44,345 nucleotides of DNA from an uncultured Bacteroidota bacterium (GCA_902586905.1 CACIJH010000011.1:1-44345); one strand, 5' to 3'. Shown: positions 1-9,871, numbered from the stretch's first letter. Numbers and translations: made by a program. Notes: a model not told the origin generated them from the letters alone.

Positions 1-1797
1 AGAAAAATGAGAGAAGTCAAAACGCAAATGACCCGAACGAACCATAGAGCCCTTCTGAGTGACATGAGAACCCAATACACTTCGCAATGCGTGATGCAAC
101 AAATGCGTTGCTGTGTGATTGCATGAAGTTGCATGGCGTTTTTGCTCGTCTACAACTGCTTTAAATTTGGAAGTGACATCTGCAGGAAGTTGATTGGCAG
201 TATGAACAATTATATTATTTTCAATTTTAGTATCGTAAATATATGTCACATTCCCATTAGGTGCCTCCAAATATCCCTTGTCGCCAACTTGACCTCCACC
301 TTCAGCATAAAAAGGAGTGATATTGAAAACCAGTTGATATAACTCGCCATATTTATTTGTGATTTTACGATACCGAACAATGCTTACTGGTGTTGAAAGT
401 AATTTATAACCAACAAACTCCTGCTCCTCGTCCTCGATGACTTCAACCCAATCTTCACTATTGGTTTGAGAAGCAGCTCGTGAACGTGCTTTTTGTTTGT
501 CCATCTCTTTTAGGAAATCTTCTTCATTCAAAGTCATTCCATGTTCGGAAAGAATTAAGGCTGTTAAATCAATCGGAAATCCAAAGGTATCATACAATTC
601 GAAGGCCTTCGCACCCGACAACTCTTTACTCGAACTGGAGGACATCAACTGTTGTAACATGCCCAGTCCCTGAGCCAATGTTTTTAAAAACGAAAGCTCT
701 TCTTCTTTGATCACATTTTGAATAAAGTTTTGCTGCGATTTGAGCTCTGGAAAAGCACTTCCCATTTGGATCGTAAGCGTTTCAACAAGGTTATAGATAA
801 ATGGTTCTTTTTGGTTGAGGAAAGTGTATGCATAGCGTATCGCACGACGAAGAATTCGACGGATTACATACCCAGCTCCATTGTTGGAAGGCAATTGCCC
901 ATCGGCAATCGAAAAGGACACTGCACGAAGGTGGTCGGCAACCACTCGGATGGCAATATCTGTTGATTCGTCACTGCCATAGGTAGTCGATGTTCGTGTT
1001 CCTATTTCACGAATAATAGGTGTAAAAACATCTGTATCATAATTGGATTGTACCCCTTGAACAACCATACAAAGCCTTTCGAAACCCATGCCAGTATCGA
1101 TGTGTTTTTCTGGCAGTAGCTCTAGCGACCCATCAGCTTTTCGATTGAATTCGATAAACACCAAATTCCAAACCTCAACAACCTGGGGGTGTTCTTGATT
1201 GACCAAGGCTGATCCAGGTGTTTTCGCTTTCTCCTCCTCGGAACGAATGTCCACATGGATTTCTGAGCAAGGTCCACAAGGCCCTTGGTCGCCCATTTCC
1301 CAAAAATTATCCTTTTTTGAACCCATCAAAATACGCTCAGGGTCAATATGTTTTTTCCAAAATGTTATCGCTTCAGTATCGGTTTCCAAATTCTCAGATT
1401 GATCACCCTCAAAAACAGTGACATACAAGTCATCTTTACCGATATTCATGATTTCAGTTAGGAACTCCCATGCGTATGCAATGGCATCTTCTTTGAAATA
1501 ATCTCCAAAACTCCAGTTGCCAAGCATTTCGAATAAGGTGTGATGATAGGTGTCCTTACCAACTTCTTCCAAATCATTATGCTTTCCAGAAACACGCAAA
1601 CATTTTTGGGTATCAGCTACTCGTTTGTCTTTTGCTTTTTTATGACCCAAAAAGAACTCCTTGAAGGGGTTCATACCTGCATTGACAAACAGAAGAGAAG
1701 GATCATTGTTGTTAACCAATGGGGCTGAAGGAATAATTTTGTGGGATTTTGATTGGAAAAAATCAAAAAATGATTGCCTAATTTCTTGCGCCTTCAT
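1..1797 (-). CDS. alaS: Alanine--tRNA ligase, C-terminal part cut by window edge
   Basis: Class II aminoacyl-tRNA synthetase that charges tRNA-Ala in the cytoplasm. Reading the minus strand from the ATG at 1797 gives [20 protein letters not shown], then the family block with GMNPFKEFF, typical of the AlaS N-terminus. The frame stays open for 599 codons to the window edge. The last part, with [11 protein letters not shown] and LRFDFSHF, is the start of the editing domain with its HxxxH zinc-binding pair. Full-length AlaS is about 870 residues, so the rest of the editing domain and the C-Ala domain lie outside. The many short plus-strand open frames across this stretch are shadows. It is divergent from the M23 peptidase gene, with a 98-nt gap. 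Confidence 0.97.
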   Translation of the reverse strand, partial: MKAQEIRQSFFDFFQSKSHKIIPSAPLVNNNDPSLLFVNAGMNPFKEFFLGHKKAKDKRVADTQKCLRVSGKHNDLEEVGKDTYHHTLFEMLGNWSFGDYFKEDAIAYAWEFLTEIMNIGKDDLYVTVFEGDQSENLETDTEAITFWKKHIDPERILMGSKKDNFWEMGDQGPCGPCSEIHVDIRSEEEKAKTPGSALVNQEHPQVVEVWNLVFIEFNRKADGSLELLPEKHIDTGMGFERLCMVVQGVQSNYDTDVFTPIIREIGTRTSTTYGSDESTDIAIRVVADHLRAVSFSIADGQLPSNNGAGYVIRRILRRAIRYAYTFLNQKEPFIYNLVETLTIQMGSAFPELKSQQNFIQNVIKEEELSFLKTLAQGLGMLQQLMSSSSSKELSGAKAFELYDTFGFPIDLTALILSEHGMTLNEEDFLKEMDKQKARSRAASQTNSEDWVEVIEDEEQEFVGYKLLSTPVSIVRYRKITNKYGELYQLVFNITPFYAEGGGQVGDKGYLEAPNGNVTYIYDTKIENNIIVHTANQLPADVTSKFKAVVDEQKRHATSCNHTATHLLHHALRSVLGSHVTQKGSMVRSGHLRFDFSHFS

Positions 1798-1841
1798 AGG
1801 GTAGTGTTAACTTGCAAATATCAACTTGAAACAACATTTTT

Positions 1842-1849
1842 TATATTTG
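1842..1849 (+). promoter_or_regulatory. Predicted -7 element (TATATTTG) for the M23 peptidase/MerR unit
   Basis: TATATTTG matches the Bacteroidota sigma consensus TAnnTTTG in the short alaS/M23 divergent region and lies 46 nt before the M23 start codon. No -33 TTG with ideal spacing is clear. On the other strand, GATATTTG (1815-1822) is a one-mismatch candidate for alaS. Confidence 0.5.
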
Positions 1850-1895
1850 CAAAGATTTATATCTAACTGCTTGTAAAATTAGCACATTTTAACAA

Positions 1896-2873
1896 ATGCC
1901 AAAGTATAAATATTATTACGATCAAGAGACCCTTTCTTATAGACGAATAGAGGTCAATACTGGTGTGCGTTTTCGCAACGCTTTTGTTTTTCTAACTGTT
2001 TCTGCGCTTTTTGGTTTAATCATGTTGTTGGTATTATTGTCTTCTCCCCTGATCGAAACCCCAAAAGAGATTGCACAGGCAAGAGAGATTGACAATTACC
2101 AACTGCAATATGAGCAGCTCAATCGAAAGATGCAACAGATTGAAAGTGTATTGGACAATCTACAAGATCGAGACAATCAGATCTATCGAGTGATTTTTGA
2201 GGCAAACCCTATTTCGGATGATGTTCGGAAAGCAGGTTTTGGAGGAGTCAATCGGTATGCCGATTTGGAAGGTTTTGAAAATTCTGAACTTGTCGTAAGC
2301 ACTACAAAACGAATGGAAATATTGTCCAAGCAAGTTGTTGTGCAATCGAAGTCGTTAGATGAAATTCAAAGAATGGCATTGGACAAAGAAGTGTTACTCT
2401 CTGCCATCCCATCTATTCAGCCAATCAACAACGAAGATCTCAGAAGAATGGCATCTGGATATGGTTGGCGTACAGACCCATTTACAAAAACACGTCGCAA
2501 ACACAAAGGGATGGATTTTTCAGCGCCTACCGGCACACCAATCTATGCTACAAGCGACGGGAAAGTCATTCGAGTTGATGGGCGTGCTCCTGGCTATGGA
2601 AAACACATTCGTATTGATCATGGCTTTGGCTATGTTACCCTTTATGCGCACTTGAGTAAATACAATGTACGACGTGGACAAGAAGTCAAACGTGGTGATG
2701 TGATTGGTTTTGTAGGAAACACAGGCCGATCTGTAGCTCCTCACCTCCATTATGAGATTCGAAAGGATGGAAAGCATTTAAATCCCATTAATTTCTACTA
2801 TGGCGATCTCAACACAGAAGAGTTTAATGCACTATTGGAAGCAGCAAACAGAGAAAATCAATCCCTTGACTAA
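1896..2873 (+). CDS. M23-family (LytM-type) metallopeptidase, membrane-anchored
   Basis: Predicted cell-wall endopeptidase or regulator of one, acting in the periplasm. Of 325 residues, about 30-52 form one membrane segment (FLTVSALFGLIMLLVLLSS). Residues about 60-170 are a charged, heptad-like coiled-coil region. The C-terminal half is a complete LytM domain: HKGMDFSAPTGTPI supplies the first zinc His and Asp, and HLHYEIRKDG the last His pair. With the metal ligands intact an active enzyme is likely, unlike the degenerate EnvC/NlpD type. The MerR-like gene starts directly after its stop, so the two are probably one transcript. Confidence 0.92.
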   Translation: MPKYKYYYDQETLSYRRIEVNTGVRFRNAFVFLTVSALFGLIMLLVLLSSPLIETPKEIAQAREIDNYQLQYEQLNRKMQQIESVLDNLQDRDNQIYRVIFEANPISDDVRKAGFGGVNRYADLEGFENSELVVSTTKRMEILSKQVVVQSKSLDEIQRMALDKEVLLSAIPSIQPINNEDLRRMASGYGWRTDPFTKTRRKHKGMDFSAPTGTPIYATSDGKVIRVDGRAPGYGKHIRIDHGFGYVTLYAHLSKYNVRRGQEVKRGDVIGFVGNTGRSVAPHLHYEIRKDGKHLNPINFYYGDLNTEEFNALLEAANRENQSLD

Positions 2874-3194
2874 ATGCGCACCAAGCTACCAGAAAAGCTT
2901 TACTACGGAATAGGCGAAGTTGCTGAAGCCTTTGATGTGAATCCCTCACTTATTCGTTTTTGGGAAAAGGAATTTGAAATACTAACACCCAAAAAAAACA
3001 CTAAAGGAACGCGAAAATTTACTGCCCAAGACATCGACAAAATCGAGCTGATCCATTTTTTGGTTAAGGAAAGAGGGTTTACCCTTGAAGGCGCAAAAAA
3101 AGAGATCCAATCAAAAAACAGCAGTCAACATCAAATCATCAAACGTCTCAAATCCATTCGAGAGGAATTATTCCGTATTCGAGAAAATCTGTAG
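2874..3194 (+). CDS. MerR-family transcriptional regulator, short form
   Basis: DNA-binding protein of 106 residues. The N-terminal part carries the MerR winged helix-turn-helix (YYGIGEVAEAFDVNPSLIRFW, then a wing with TKGTRKFTAQDI). The remainder is one helical segment that could dimerise. There is no effector-binding domain and no cysteine pattern for metal sensing, so the signal is unknown. The gene begins at the base after the M23 stop codon and its own stop abuts the convergent der stop with no spacer. Co-transcription with the M23 gene suggests an envelope-linked role (inference). Confidence 0.88.
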   Translation: MRTKLPEKLYYGIGEVAEAFDVNPSLIRFWEKEFEILTPKKNTKGTRKFTAQDIDKIELIHFLVKERGFTLEGAKKEIQSKNSSQHQIIKRLKSIREELFRIRENL

Positions 3195-4499
3195 CTATTT
3201 TTTACGAATAAAAATATCGATTGTAGCACCAGTAAAGTCGTAATTTTCTCTGATTTTATTTTCTAAAAACCTTTTGTAAGGCTCCTTTACATATTGTGGA
3301 AGATTGCAGAAAAAGGCAAATTGTGGGTGGTCACTGTGTAGCTGTAAGCAAAATTTAATTTTTACATACTTCCCCTTTATCGCTGGAGGTGGAGTTTTTT
3401 GAATGATGGGAAGCATAAAATCATTGAGTTCGCGTGTTGGAATTCGCTTGCTTCGTTTCTTGTAAACATCTACTGCTGTCTCTATGGCTTTAAACACTCG
3501 TTGTTTGGTAAGACTCGAAATGAAAACAATTGGAACATCTGCAAATGGAGCAATTTCTTCTTGAATCGCTTCAGTAAATAATTTGGTTGCTTGGGTATCT
3601 TTTTCAACCAAATCCCATTTGTTGACCAAAATCACGATTCCCTTATGATTGCGAGCAGCTAGCCAAAATATATTTTTGACCTGACTGTCAAACGATCTTG
3701 TCGCATCAAACAGTACCAAACAAACATCCGAATGCTCGATTGATCGCAGCGCACGAATGACAGAGTAAAATTCGATGTTCTCCTTGACTTTTGATTTTTT
3801 TCTGATTCCAGCAGTATCAACTAGGACAAACTCAAAACCATATTGATTATATATGGTGTCGATACTATCTCTGGTCGTGCCTGCTTGATCTGTAACAATG
3901 TTGCGTTCTTTTCCCAACAGCGCATTGATAAAAGACGATTTTCCTGCATTTGGGCGACCCACAACAGCAAAGCGAGGCAAGTTTAGGCTTTCAGGTTCTT
4001 TGGTTTTGGGAAGAACATGAATGATCGTATCTAGCAACTCCCCTGTTCCTGACCCATTGATGGCAGATACATGAAAGGTTTTTTCGATTCCTAGAGCAAA
4101 AAACTCGACTGTATCGGCGACACGTAAAGCATTATCTACTTTATTGATGACCAATAAAACTGGTTTATCTGAACGATGTAAAAGGCGTGCGACTTCTTCA
4201 TCCATCACACTAATTCCGACTTCGACATCCACAATAAAAAGAATCACATCGGCCTCGTCGATAGCCACTTCAACTTGCTGATCAATCGCAGCTTCAAAGG
4301 TATCATCACCTCCAATGACATAACCCCCAGTATCGATAAGTGTAAATTCCTTGCCATTCCAGTCAGTCTTGCCATAATGTCGATCACGTGTCACCCCACT
4401 TGTAGCGTCCACAATCGCCTCACGACGTTGAATCAATCGATTGAAAAGTGTTGATTTCCCAACGTTAGGCCTTCCGATAATGGCTACAAAATTGCTCAA
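3195..4499 (-). CDS. der: Ribosome biogenesis GTPase Der (EngA)
   Basis: Tandem GTPase needed for 50S ribosomal subunit assembly. The 434 residues hold two G domains: the first starts with GRPNVGKST near residue 9 and the second with GRPNAGKSS near residue 181. Each has a DTAG/DTGG switch and an NKxD motif (NKVD, NKWD). The C-terminal KH-like domain, about 350-430, is also present. Length and order are normal for the family. It lies 24 nt downstream of era in the same direction, so both GTPases are probably one operon. It ends flush against the convergent MerR gene. Confidence 0.97.
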   Translation of the reverse strand: MSNFVAIIGRPNVGKSTLFNRLIQRREAIVDATSGVTRDRHYGKTDWNGKEFTLIDTGGYVIGGDDTFEAAIDQQVEVAIDEADVILFIVDVEVGISVMDEEVARLLHRSDKPVLLVINKVDNALRVADTVEFFALGIEKTFHVSAINGSGTGELLDTIIHVLPKTKEPESLNLPRFAVVGRPNAGKSSFINALLGKERNIVTDQAGTTRDSIDTIYNQYGFEFVLVDTAGIRKKSKVKENIEFYSVIRALRSIEHSDVCLVLFDATRSFDSQVKNIFWLAARNHKGIVILVNKWDLVEKDTQATKLFTEAIQEEIAPFADVPIVFISSLTKQRVFKAIETAVDVYKKRSKRIPTRELNDFMLPIIQKTPPPAIKGKYVKIKFCLQLHSDHPQFAFFCNLPQYVKEPYKRFLENKIRENYDFTGATIDIFIRKK

Positions 4500-4523
4500 A
4501 GGATATCTTTTAAAGTTGCAAAA

Positions 4524-5414
4524 TTACTTCTTTTGAGAAGAAGAATAGCCAAAACGTTGTAATTGGGTGTGATTTGATCTCCAATTTTTATTGACTTTCA
4601 CAAATAATTCGAGGTGAATTTTCTTGTCAAAAAATATTTCGAGGGCTTTACGCGCCTCTATGCCAACATGCTTAATCGCGCTGCCTTTACTCCCAACAAT
4701 GATCCCTTTTTGGGAGTTTCTTTCCACAACAATAATACTTCTGATTCGAATGATTTTATCAGTTTCTTCAAACTGTTCAGTCATCACCTCAACTGCGTAT
4801 GGAATTTCCTTTTGGTAGCGTAAAAGAATTTGTTCGCGTATGGCTTCATTGACAAAAAATCGTTCGGGTTTATCTGTGATTTGGTCTTTTGGAAAAAATG
4901 GTGGGTGATTGGGAAGTAGGGAAACGATACGATCTCTCAATTCCAAAACCCTAAAAGATTCAGTCGCTGAAATACTCCATATTTCGGTATTTGGTAGTTT
5001 TTTTTGCCAAAAATTGGCAAGTTGTTCCAAATCTTTTTGGTTTGAGAGATCGACTTTATTCAGTACGATAAGCAATCTACCATCGAAGTTGGTGATTCTT
5101 TTCCATGTATTTTCGTCGAGATCGCCATCATCATCTGCAGCAATAATGAGAAGCATAATGTCGGCATCTTCAAAAGTTGAATTTGTTGCATCCATCATCC
5201 TTTCTTGAAGGGCATATTCAGGTTTGATAATACCAGGAGTGTCTGAGAAAACAACTTGGGCTTCAGGAGTGTTGAAGATACCTAGGATCCGATGCCTAGT
5301 CGTTTGTGCTTTGGCAGTGATGATAGATAGCTTTTGGCTCAAAAAGGCGTTCATTAGGGTAGATTTACCCGCATTTGGGTTTCCAATGATATTGACAAAT
5401 CCAGCTTTATGCAT
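4524..5414 (-). CDS. era: GTPase Era
   Basis: GTPase that binds the 3' end of 16S rRNA during 30S assembly. The 296 residues contain G1 GNPNAGKST near residues 11-19, DTPG, NKVD and a C-terminal KH domain with the loop GIIVGSKGSAIKHVG. Size and arrangement are typical. It is the first gene of a likely era-der unit. No TAnnTTTG element is obvious just upstream, where the space is shared with the divergent initiator tRNA promoter. Confidence 0.97.
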   Translation of the reverse strand: MHKAGFVNIIGNPNAGKSTLMNAFLSQKLSIITAKAQTTRHRILGIFNTPEAQVVFSDTPGIIKPEYALQERMMDATNSTFEDADIMLLIIAADDDGDLDENTWKRITNFDGRLLIVLNKVDLSNQKDLEQLANFWQKKLPNTEIWSISATESFRVLELRDRIVSLLPNHPPFFPKDQITDKPERFFVNEAIREQILLRYQKEIPYAVEVMTEQFEETDKIIRIRSIIVVERNSQKGIIVGSKGSAIKHVGIEARKALEIFFDKKIHLELFVKVNKNWRSNHTQLQRFGYSSSQKK

Positions 5415-5435
5415 AGGCTGTAAAGGTACAAAACC

Positions 5436-5466
5436 TTGTTAGGTTTGGTGATTTTACGTATATTTG
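5436..5466 (+). promoter_or_regulatory. Promoter of tRNA-fMet (TTG-N20-TATATTTG)
   Basis: A TTG at 5436-5438 and a perfect TAnnTTTG element (TATATTTG, 5459-5466) are separated by 20 nt, the usual Bacteroidota spacing. The mature tRNA begins 10 nt after the element, so the precursor would have only a very short 5' leader. Confidence 0.75.
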
Positions 5467-5476
5467 GCGTCCTAAT

Positions 5477-5549
<73 letters not shown>

Positions 5550-5555
5550 CTAACA

Positions 5556-5586
5556 AAGCACTTTGAAGATCAAAGTGCTTTTTTTG
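5556..5586 (+). terminator. Intrinsic terminator after tRNA-fMet
   Basis: A perfect 10-bp stem (AAGCACTTTG / CAAAGTGCTT) with a 5-nt loop, followed by a T run. It begins 6 nt after the tRNA. Confidence 0.93.
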
Positions 5587-5590
5587 TCTC

Positions 5591-5857
5591 ATGTCTGAAT
5601 TCGTCGTTTATATCCTTCACAGTGATACCTAAAATAAAATTTATATTGATTATACTTCTAATTTGATTCAAAGATTTTATTCTCATAATTCTTTAGCAAC
5701 AAAAGGTCATACTAAAAGCTATCGTCCATGGAAAGTAATTTATGTACAATTTTTTGAAAGCAAAAAAGTAGCCCTAGCCCGTGAAAAATTCCTTAAATCT
5801 GGCGTTGGCAGAAAATGGATTTCCCAATTCTTTCCAGGGGCCAAAAATATTATCTGA
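5591..5857 (+). pseudogene. GIY-YIG endonuclease-like gene broken by an in-frame stop
   Basis: From the ATG at 5591 the frame reads MSEFVVYILHSDT, then TAA (5630-5632), then continues in the same frame as NKIYIDYTSNLIQRFYSHN and on to a normal stop at 5857. The VYIL start, the YI-YT block and the R...HN segment identify a small GIY-YIG single-domain protein of about 88 residues. Two lesions are visible: the nonsense codon between the two signature blocks, and Asp in place of the conserved Gly of YIGYT. The rest, including a Glu-containing helix (ALAREKFLKSG), is intact, so decay looks recent. An alternative is a shortened product starting at the ATG at 5663, but that would lack the first catalytic block. 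Confidence 0.8.
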
Positions 5858-5937
5858 AACTGCTGACCTTGCAAGCACCTCAGCTGTGGTATAGAGAATG
5901 TAACTCATAATAAAGATAAATTAGCTACCTTTAGGAA

Positions 5938-6432
5938 ATGAACAATCGACTTGAGAAACTCTTATGGAACGTCCGATACGTGACATTACTAGCAGTAATT
6001 CTTTCAATTATTTCGTCAATTTATCTCATGATTCTTGGAAGTTGGGAGATTATTGAAGCAATTCTTTTTTATAATCCACTCATTGACTCCTCTATCTCTG
6101 AAAACAATGAACTCCTTTTTAAAATTATCTCCTCTATCGATTTGTTTTTAATTGCAATCGTATTGTTAATTTTTGGCTTTGGTATTTACGAATTGTTTGT
6201 CAGTGAAATTGATTTTACACATTCAAAGTTTAAAGAATCGACTTTAATTATTCGAGATTTAGACCAATTAAAAAACAAAATCATCAAGGTCATTATTATC
6301 GTTTTAATCGTAAAGTTTTTTGAAAAAATACTTAAGTACTCTGAAAGTTTTTCTTCTACAACCGACATCCTCTACTTTGGATTGTCAATCCTTTCGATTT
6401 GTATAGGTTATTACTTGCTCAACAGAAAGTAA
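5938..6432 (+). CDS. UPF0114 (YqhA-like) family membrane protein
   Basis: Inner-membrane protein of unknown function, 164 residues. Four hydrophobic segments lie at about 15-37, 61-82, 111-128 and 142-160. The block IVLLIFGFGIYELFVSEIDF resembles the signature of the UPF0114/YqhA family. No enzyme motif is visible. It stands alone on the plus strand, 80 nt after the GIY-YIG remnant, and is convergent with the symporter gene with only 11 nt between stop codons. Confidence 0.72.
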   Translation: MNNRLEKLLWNVRYVTLLAVILSIISSIYLMILGSWEIIEAILFYNPLIDSSISENNELLFKIISSIDLFLIAIVLLIFGFGIYELFVSEIDFTHSKFKESTLIIRDLDQLKNKIIKVIIIVLIVKFFEKILKYSESFSSTTDILYFGLSILSICIGYYLLNRK

Positions 6433-6443
6433 ATTTATTTTTT

Positions 6444-8105
6444 CTAAGGCTTCCGAATATTTACCACCAACTCCTGTATGTCTTTGCTTGGTGCTGGGGT
6501 TATGCTGCTGATGATAAGGGTGACAACAAAATTGGCAATCATCGCAATGCTTCCAAAGCCCTCTGGCGATATCCCAAACCACCAATCGGCCCTGGTGCCT
6601 CCCCCAAACCAACCAAACTTAAACTTGAGCATATAAAAAAGCATCAGTAAAACCCCTACAAGCATACCACTTATGGCGCCTTCCTTGTTGATCCGTTTGG
6701 AGAAGATGCCCAGTAATATGGCTGGGAAGAACGATGAAGCTGCCAGTCCAAATGCCAAGGCTACTGTTGCTGCTACAAAGCCTGGTGGGTTGATCCCAAA
6801 ATATCCAGCCAGACACACTGCTCCTGTTGCAGCGATACGTGCGGCGATCAGTTCTCCTTTTTCAGAGATCTTGGGCATCACCATTTTTTTAAGAAGATCA
6901 TGTGATACTGCCGATGAGATCACTAGCAATAGTCCTGCTGCTGTGGATAGTGCTGCTGCCAATGCCCCTGCTGCTAAGAGAGCAATCACCCAGTTGGGAA
7001 GTTGTGCAATCTCTGGGTTGGCAAGTACCATGATGTCTGCATCAACTGTCAGTTCGTTGGTTGTGGTGTCGGCTGTGTATTGAATCAGCCCATCTTCGTT
7101 TTTGTCTGTAAAGCCTAGCAGTCCTGTGGTCTCCCATTTGTCAAACCACTCAGGCATCTCTTCATAAGGTTGGTTGCTTACTGTCTCTATAAGATTGGTT
7201 CTTGAAAACACTGCAATCGCTGGTGCTGTGGTGTAGAGAATGGCAATAAACAACAGTGCCCATCCAGCTGACTTTCGTGCATCACTGACTTTCTTAACTG
7301 TGAAAAAGCGTACGATCACGTGTGGTAATCCCGCTGTTCCAACCATCAGTGCCATGGTGATGCAAAACACATCTAACATCGATTTACTCCCTGATGTGTA
7401 TTCATGAAATCCTAGTTCCCTGTGTAAGCCATCGAGCTTATCCAAAAGATATACTCCATCTGCGCCACTCGATCCAAAGCCCAGTTGTGGAATCACATTG
7501 CCTGTGACTAGAAATGAGATATAGATCGCTGGGACCATAAAGGCAAAAATGAGTACGCAATACTGCGCCACTTGGGTATAGGTTATACCTTTCATGCCGC
7601 CAAGGACTGCATAGAACAATACGATCCCCATACCTATGAGTACGCCTGTTACAATGTCTACCTCTAGGTATCTAGAAAAAACTACTCCTACCCCACGCAT
7701 CTGTCCAGCGATATAGGTAAAAGACACAATCAATGCACAAAACACAGCTACCGAGCGGGCGGTGTTCGAATAATACCTGTCACCTATAAAATCAGGCACA
7801 GTGAACTTGCCAAATTTACGAAGGTATGGTGCTAATAGTAAGGCCAGTAGTACATAACCCCCTGTCCAGCCCATGAGGTATACTGACCCATCATAGCCAC
7901 CAAAGGAGATGATTCCTGCCATAGAGATAAACGAGGCTGCTGACATCCAGTCGGCTGCAGTTGCCATCCCATTGGCAATGGGGTGAACCCCTCCTCCTGC
8001 AACATAAAACTCTTTTGTTGAGCCAGCACGCGACCAAATCGCAATACCGATATATAATGAAAAACTAAGACCAACTGCTATCCAAATCCAATATTGAAGT
8101 TCCAT
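6444..8105 (-). CDS. Sodium:solute symporter (acetate/monocarboxylate type, VC_2705-like)
   Basis: Inner-membrane symporter of the SSS family, 553 residues with about 13 hydrophobic helices. The N-terminal part (STKEFYVAGGGVHPIANGMATAADWMSAASFIS) and the region with FTYIAGQMRG are typical of the ActP-like branch. A hydrophilic loop rich in Asp and Thr lies at about 325-365. The DUF4212 gene lies 3 nt upstream, the usual small partner of this symporter branch. The substrate is not certain: acetate is best known for ActP, and other short carboxylates are possible. Unusually, it sits at the end of a likely operon that begins with a sugar permease. Confidence 0.88.
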   Translation of the reverse strand: MELQYWIWIAVGLSFSLYIGIAIWSRAGSTKEFYVAGGGVHPIANGMATAADWMSAASFISMAGIISFGGYDGSVYLMGWTGGYVLLALLLAPYLRKFGKFTVPDFIGDRYYSNTARSVAVFCALIVSFTYIAGQMRGVGVVFSRYLEVDIVTGVLIGMGIVLFYAVLGGMKGITYTQVAQYCVLIFAFMVPAIYISFLVTGNVIPQLGFGSSGADGVYLLDKLDGLHRELGFHEYTSGSKSMLDVFCITMALMVGTAGLPHVIVRFFTVKKVSDARKSAGWALLFIAILYTTAPAIAVFSRTNLIETVSNQPYEEMPEWFDKWETTGLLGFTDKNEDGLIQYTADTTTNELTVDADIMVLANPEIAQLPNWVIALLAAGALAAALSTAAGLLLVISSAVSHDLLKKMVMPKISEKGELIAARIAATGAVCLAGYFGINPPGFVAATVALAFGLAASSFFPAILLGIFSKRINKEGAISGMLVGVLLMLFYMLKFKFGWFGGGTRADWWFGISPEGFGSIAMIANFVVTLIISSITPAPSKDIQELVVNIRKP

Positions 8106-8108
8106 CGC

Positions 8109-8345
8109 TTATTTGTTTTGTGTTTGATCGAGTTTGTTCATCAGGTAGATGTAGGTGAAAATAATGGCAACAAAGCCAAAAATAGACCCCTGTTGGGCAA
8201 ACCAAAAGCCGAGTTTAAATCCCCCAATTTGAATGGTGTTTAACTGCTCTACAAACAAAATCCCACAACCAAAGGAGACGATAAACCATAGACTCAAAAG
8301 GATGCTGATATAACGAATGTTTTTCTTCCAATAAGTGTTTTTCAT
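8109..8345 (-). CDS. DUF4212 symporter small subunit
   Basis: Small membrane protein of 78 residues with two hydrophobic helices, about 13-30 and 50-69. YWKKNIRYISILLSLWF and GFWFAQQGSIFGFV match the DUF4212 family, which is regularly found directly before SSS symporters of this branch and is assumed to be an accessory subunit. It lies 7 nt after the sugar MFS stop and 3 nt before the symporter start, so the three genes look co-transcribed. Confidence 0.9.
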   Translation of the reverse strand: MKNTYWKKNIRYISILLSLWFIVSFGCGILFVEQLNTIQIGGFKLGFWFAQQGSIFGFVAIIFTYIYLMNKLDQTQNK

Positions 8346-8352
8346 AAGTGAA

Positions 8353-9651
8353 TTAGTTTCGTAAACGTTTGGCAGAAACTGCGAAAATAAAAATGATCAA
8401 ATAACAAGGGATGAGTATATAATAACTCTCTTGCGCAGAGGTAGCCAAAGCATCAGCAGAAGACACTCCTGCTTCTATTAAAGTTTCTTTCCCACGATCA
8501 ACCAATTGACCATACAGTGGTGGGATAATTGCTCCCCCGGCGATAGCCATGATTAATAATGCAGATGCCGTTTTGGTGTGCCTACCCAAGCCCTCAAGTG
8601 TGAGTGGCCATACAGCAGGCCAAACCAAAGCATTGGCGATACCTAAAGCAGCAACAAATAAAACAGATGTAAAGCCATCAGTCATTAATATTAAAATACT
8701 AAAAACAATCCCCAAAAGAGCACTGATCTGTAGTGCCTTTTGTTGGCTGATAAATTTTGGGATCAATACCACCCCAAGTGCATAGGTCGCAACCATTGCC
8801 ATGAGGGTAAAGGTGGTAAAAAACTTGGCTGTTGAAGCAGAGATGCCCAAAGCAATCCCATAGGCAATGATGGAATCTCCAGCAATCACTTCAGCGCCGA
8901 CATAGACAAATAAGGTTAGCATTCCAAGCCATAAATGAGGATATTGAAAAATTGTTTTTTGCGACTTTTCACTTGACTGTTCATTGTCATCCATGGCTGC
9001 ATCTACGTTTGGCAAAGGAGCCTTGCGCATAAGTAAGCCTAAAACAAATAATACAATTGCCATCATGACATAAGGTGTATATACACTATCAGCCATTTGA
9101 TCGAGCAATAAGACTTTTTCACTCGCAGAAACACTGTCGAGTTGAGCGTTGACCTCATCGATACCTTTGAGTAGAATGGCACCAAAAATGAGTGATCCCA
9201 AAGCACCAGCGACTTTGTTTGCAATGCCCATGATGGCAATGCGTTGAGCACCACTTTCGATGGGACCAAGAATCGTGATGTATGGGTTTGCAGCAGTTTG
9301 TAGAATTGTCATTCCAGTGCCTTGAATAAAAATTCCAGTCAAAAACATCCAGTAGGTTCTTGCTTCGGCAGCTGGAATAAAAACCAAAGCTCCTGCTGCC
9401 ATGATAAAGAGTCCGATAGACATTCCTATTTTATATCCTACTTTCTGCAATAGATATGAGGCTGGTAGTGCCATGACGACAAAAGAAATGTAGGATGCAG
9501 AAGCAACAAGATATGACTGTGCTTCAGTGAGTTCATTGATGGTCTTCATAAAGGGAATTAAAGCCCCATTGACCCAAGTTACAAAACCGAAAATAAAAAA
9601 AAGACCTGCGATTATGGTAATCGCAATTTTGTTGTTTGTGTTGGTATTCAT
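8353..9651 (-). CDS. Sugar MFS permease, FucP/NagP-like (copy 1)
   Basis: Inner-membrane proton-coupled sugar importer, 432 residues with about 12 helices. ANPYITILGP near residue 120 is the signature block of the FucP/GluP branch, which includes fucose, glucose/galactose and N-acetylglucosamine (NagP) permeases. The substrate cannot be read from sequence; mannose or GlcNAc would fit the neighbouring glycosidases (inference). It is the first gene of an MFS-DUF4212-symporter unit and is divergent from the GH92 gene across a 232-nt AT-rich region. Confidence 0.9.
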   Translation of the reverse strand: MNTNTNNKIAITIIAGLFFIFGFVTWVNGALIPFMKTINELTEAQSYLVASASYISFVVMALPASYLLQKVGYKIGMSIGLFIMAAGALVFIPAAEARTYWMFLTGIFIQGTGMTILQTAANPYITILGPIESGAQRIAIMGIANKVAGALGSLIFGAILLKGIDEVNAQLDSVSASEKVLLLDQMADSVYTPYVMMAIVLFVLGLLMRKAPLPNVDAAMDDNEQSSEKSQKTIFQYPHLWLGMLTLFVYVGAEVIAGDSIIAYGIALGISASTAKFFTTFTLMAMVATYALGVVLIPKFISQQKALQISALLGIVFSILILMTDGFTSVLFVAALGIANALVWPAVWPLTLEGLGRHTKTASALLIMAIAGGAIIPPLYGQLVDRGKETLIEAGVSSADALATSAQESYYILIPCYLIIFIFAVSAKRLRN

Positions 9652-9820
9652 TGGTTATTTTTTGTCAAGATAAATAATTGATTTTGAAACGTAATATTAT
9701 ATAGAAAATAATAGCAAACTAATTTTATTTATATCAACTTAAATGTTCTTCATTCTATTATATCAACAATTTAAACATAGAAATATGAAAATATCGCAAT
9801 TTATTGAGTGATACTTTAAA

Positions 9821-9840
9821 TTGCAGTCAAAATGCAGCAT
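9821..9840 (+). promoter_or_regulatory. Predicted activator site shared with susC (direct repeat)
   Basis: TTGCAGTCAAAATGCAGCAT: two TGCA cores, 11 bp apart, on one face of the helix. The site upstream of susC matches it at 18 of 20 positions. It ends exactly 31 nt before the TATTTTTG element of the GH92 gene, the same spacing as at susC. The rest of the 9652-9883 region is AT-rich with no other clear feature. Confidence 0.68.
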
Positions 9841-9871
9841 CTATTGATTCGATCTATTTATTTGCAGAATT

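Noticed and set aside
133-1728. Several plus-strand open frames of 60-82 codons
   Set aside because: They lie antisense to the uninterrupted alaS frame and have no recognisable domains or start signals.
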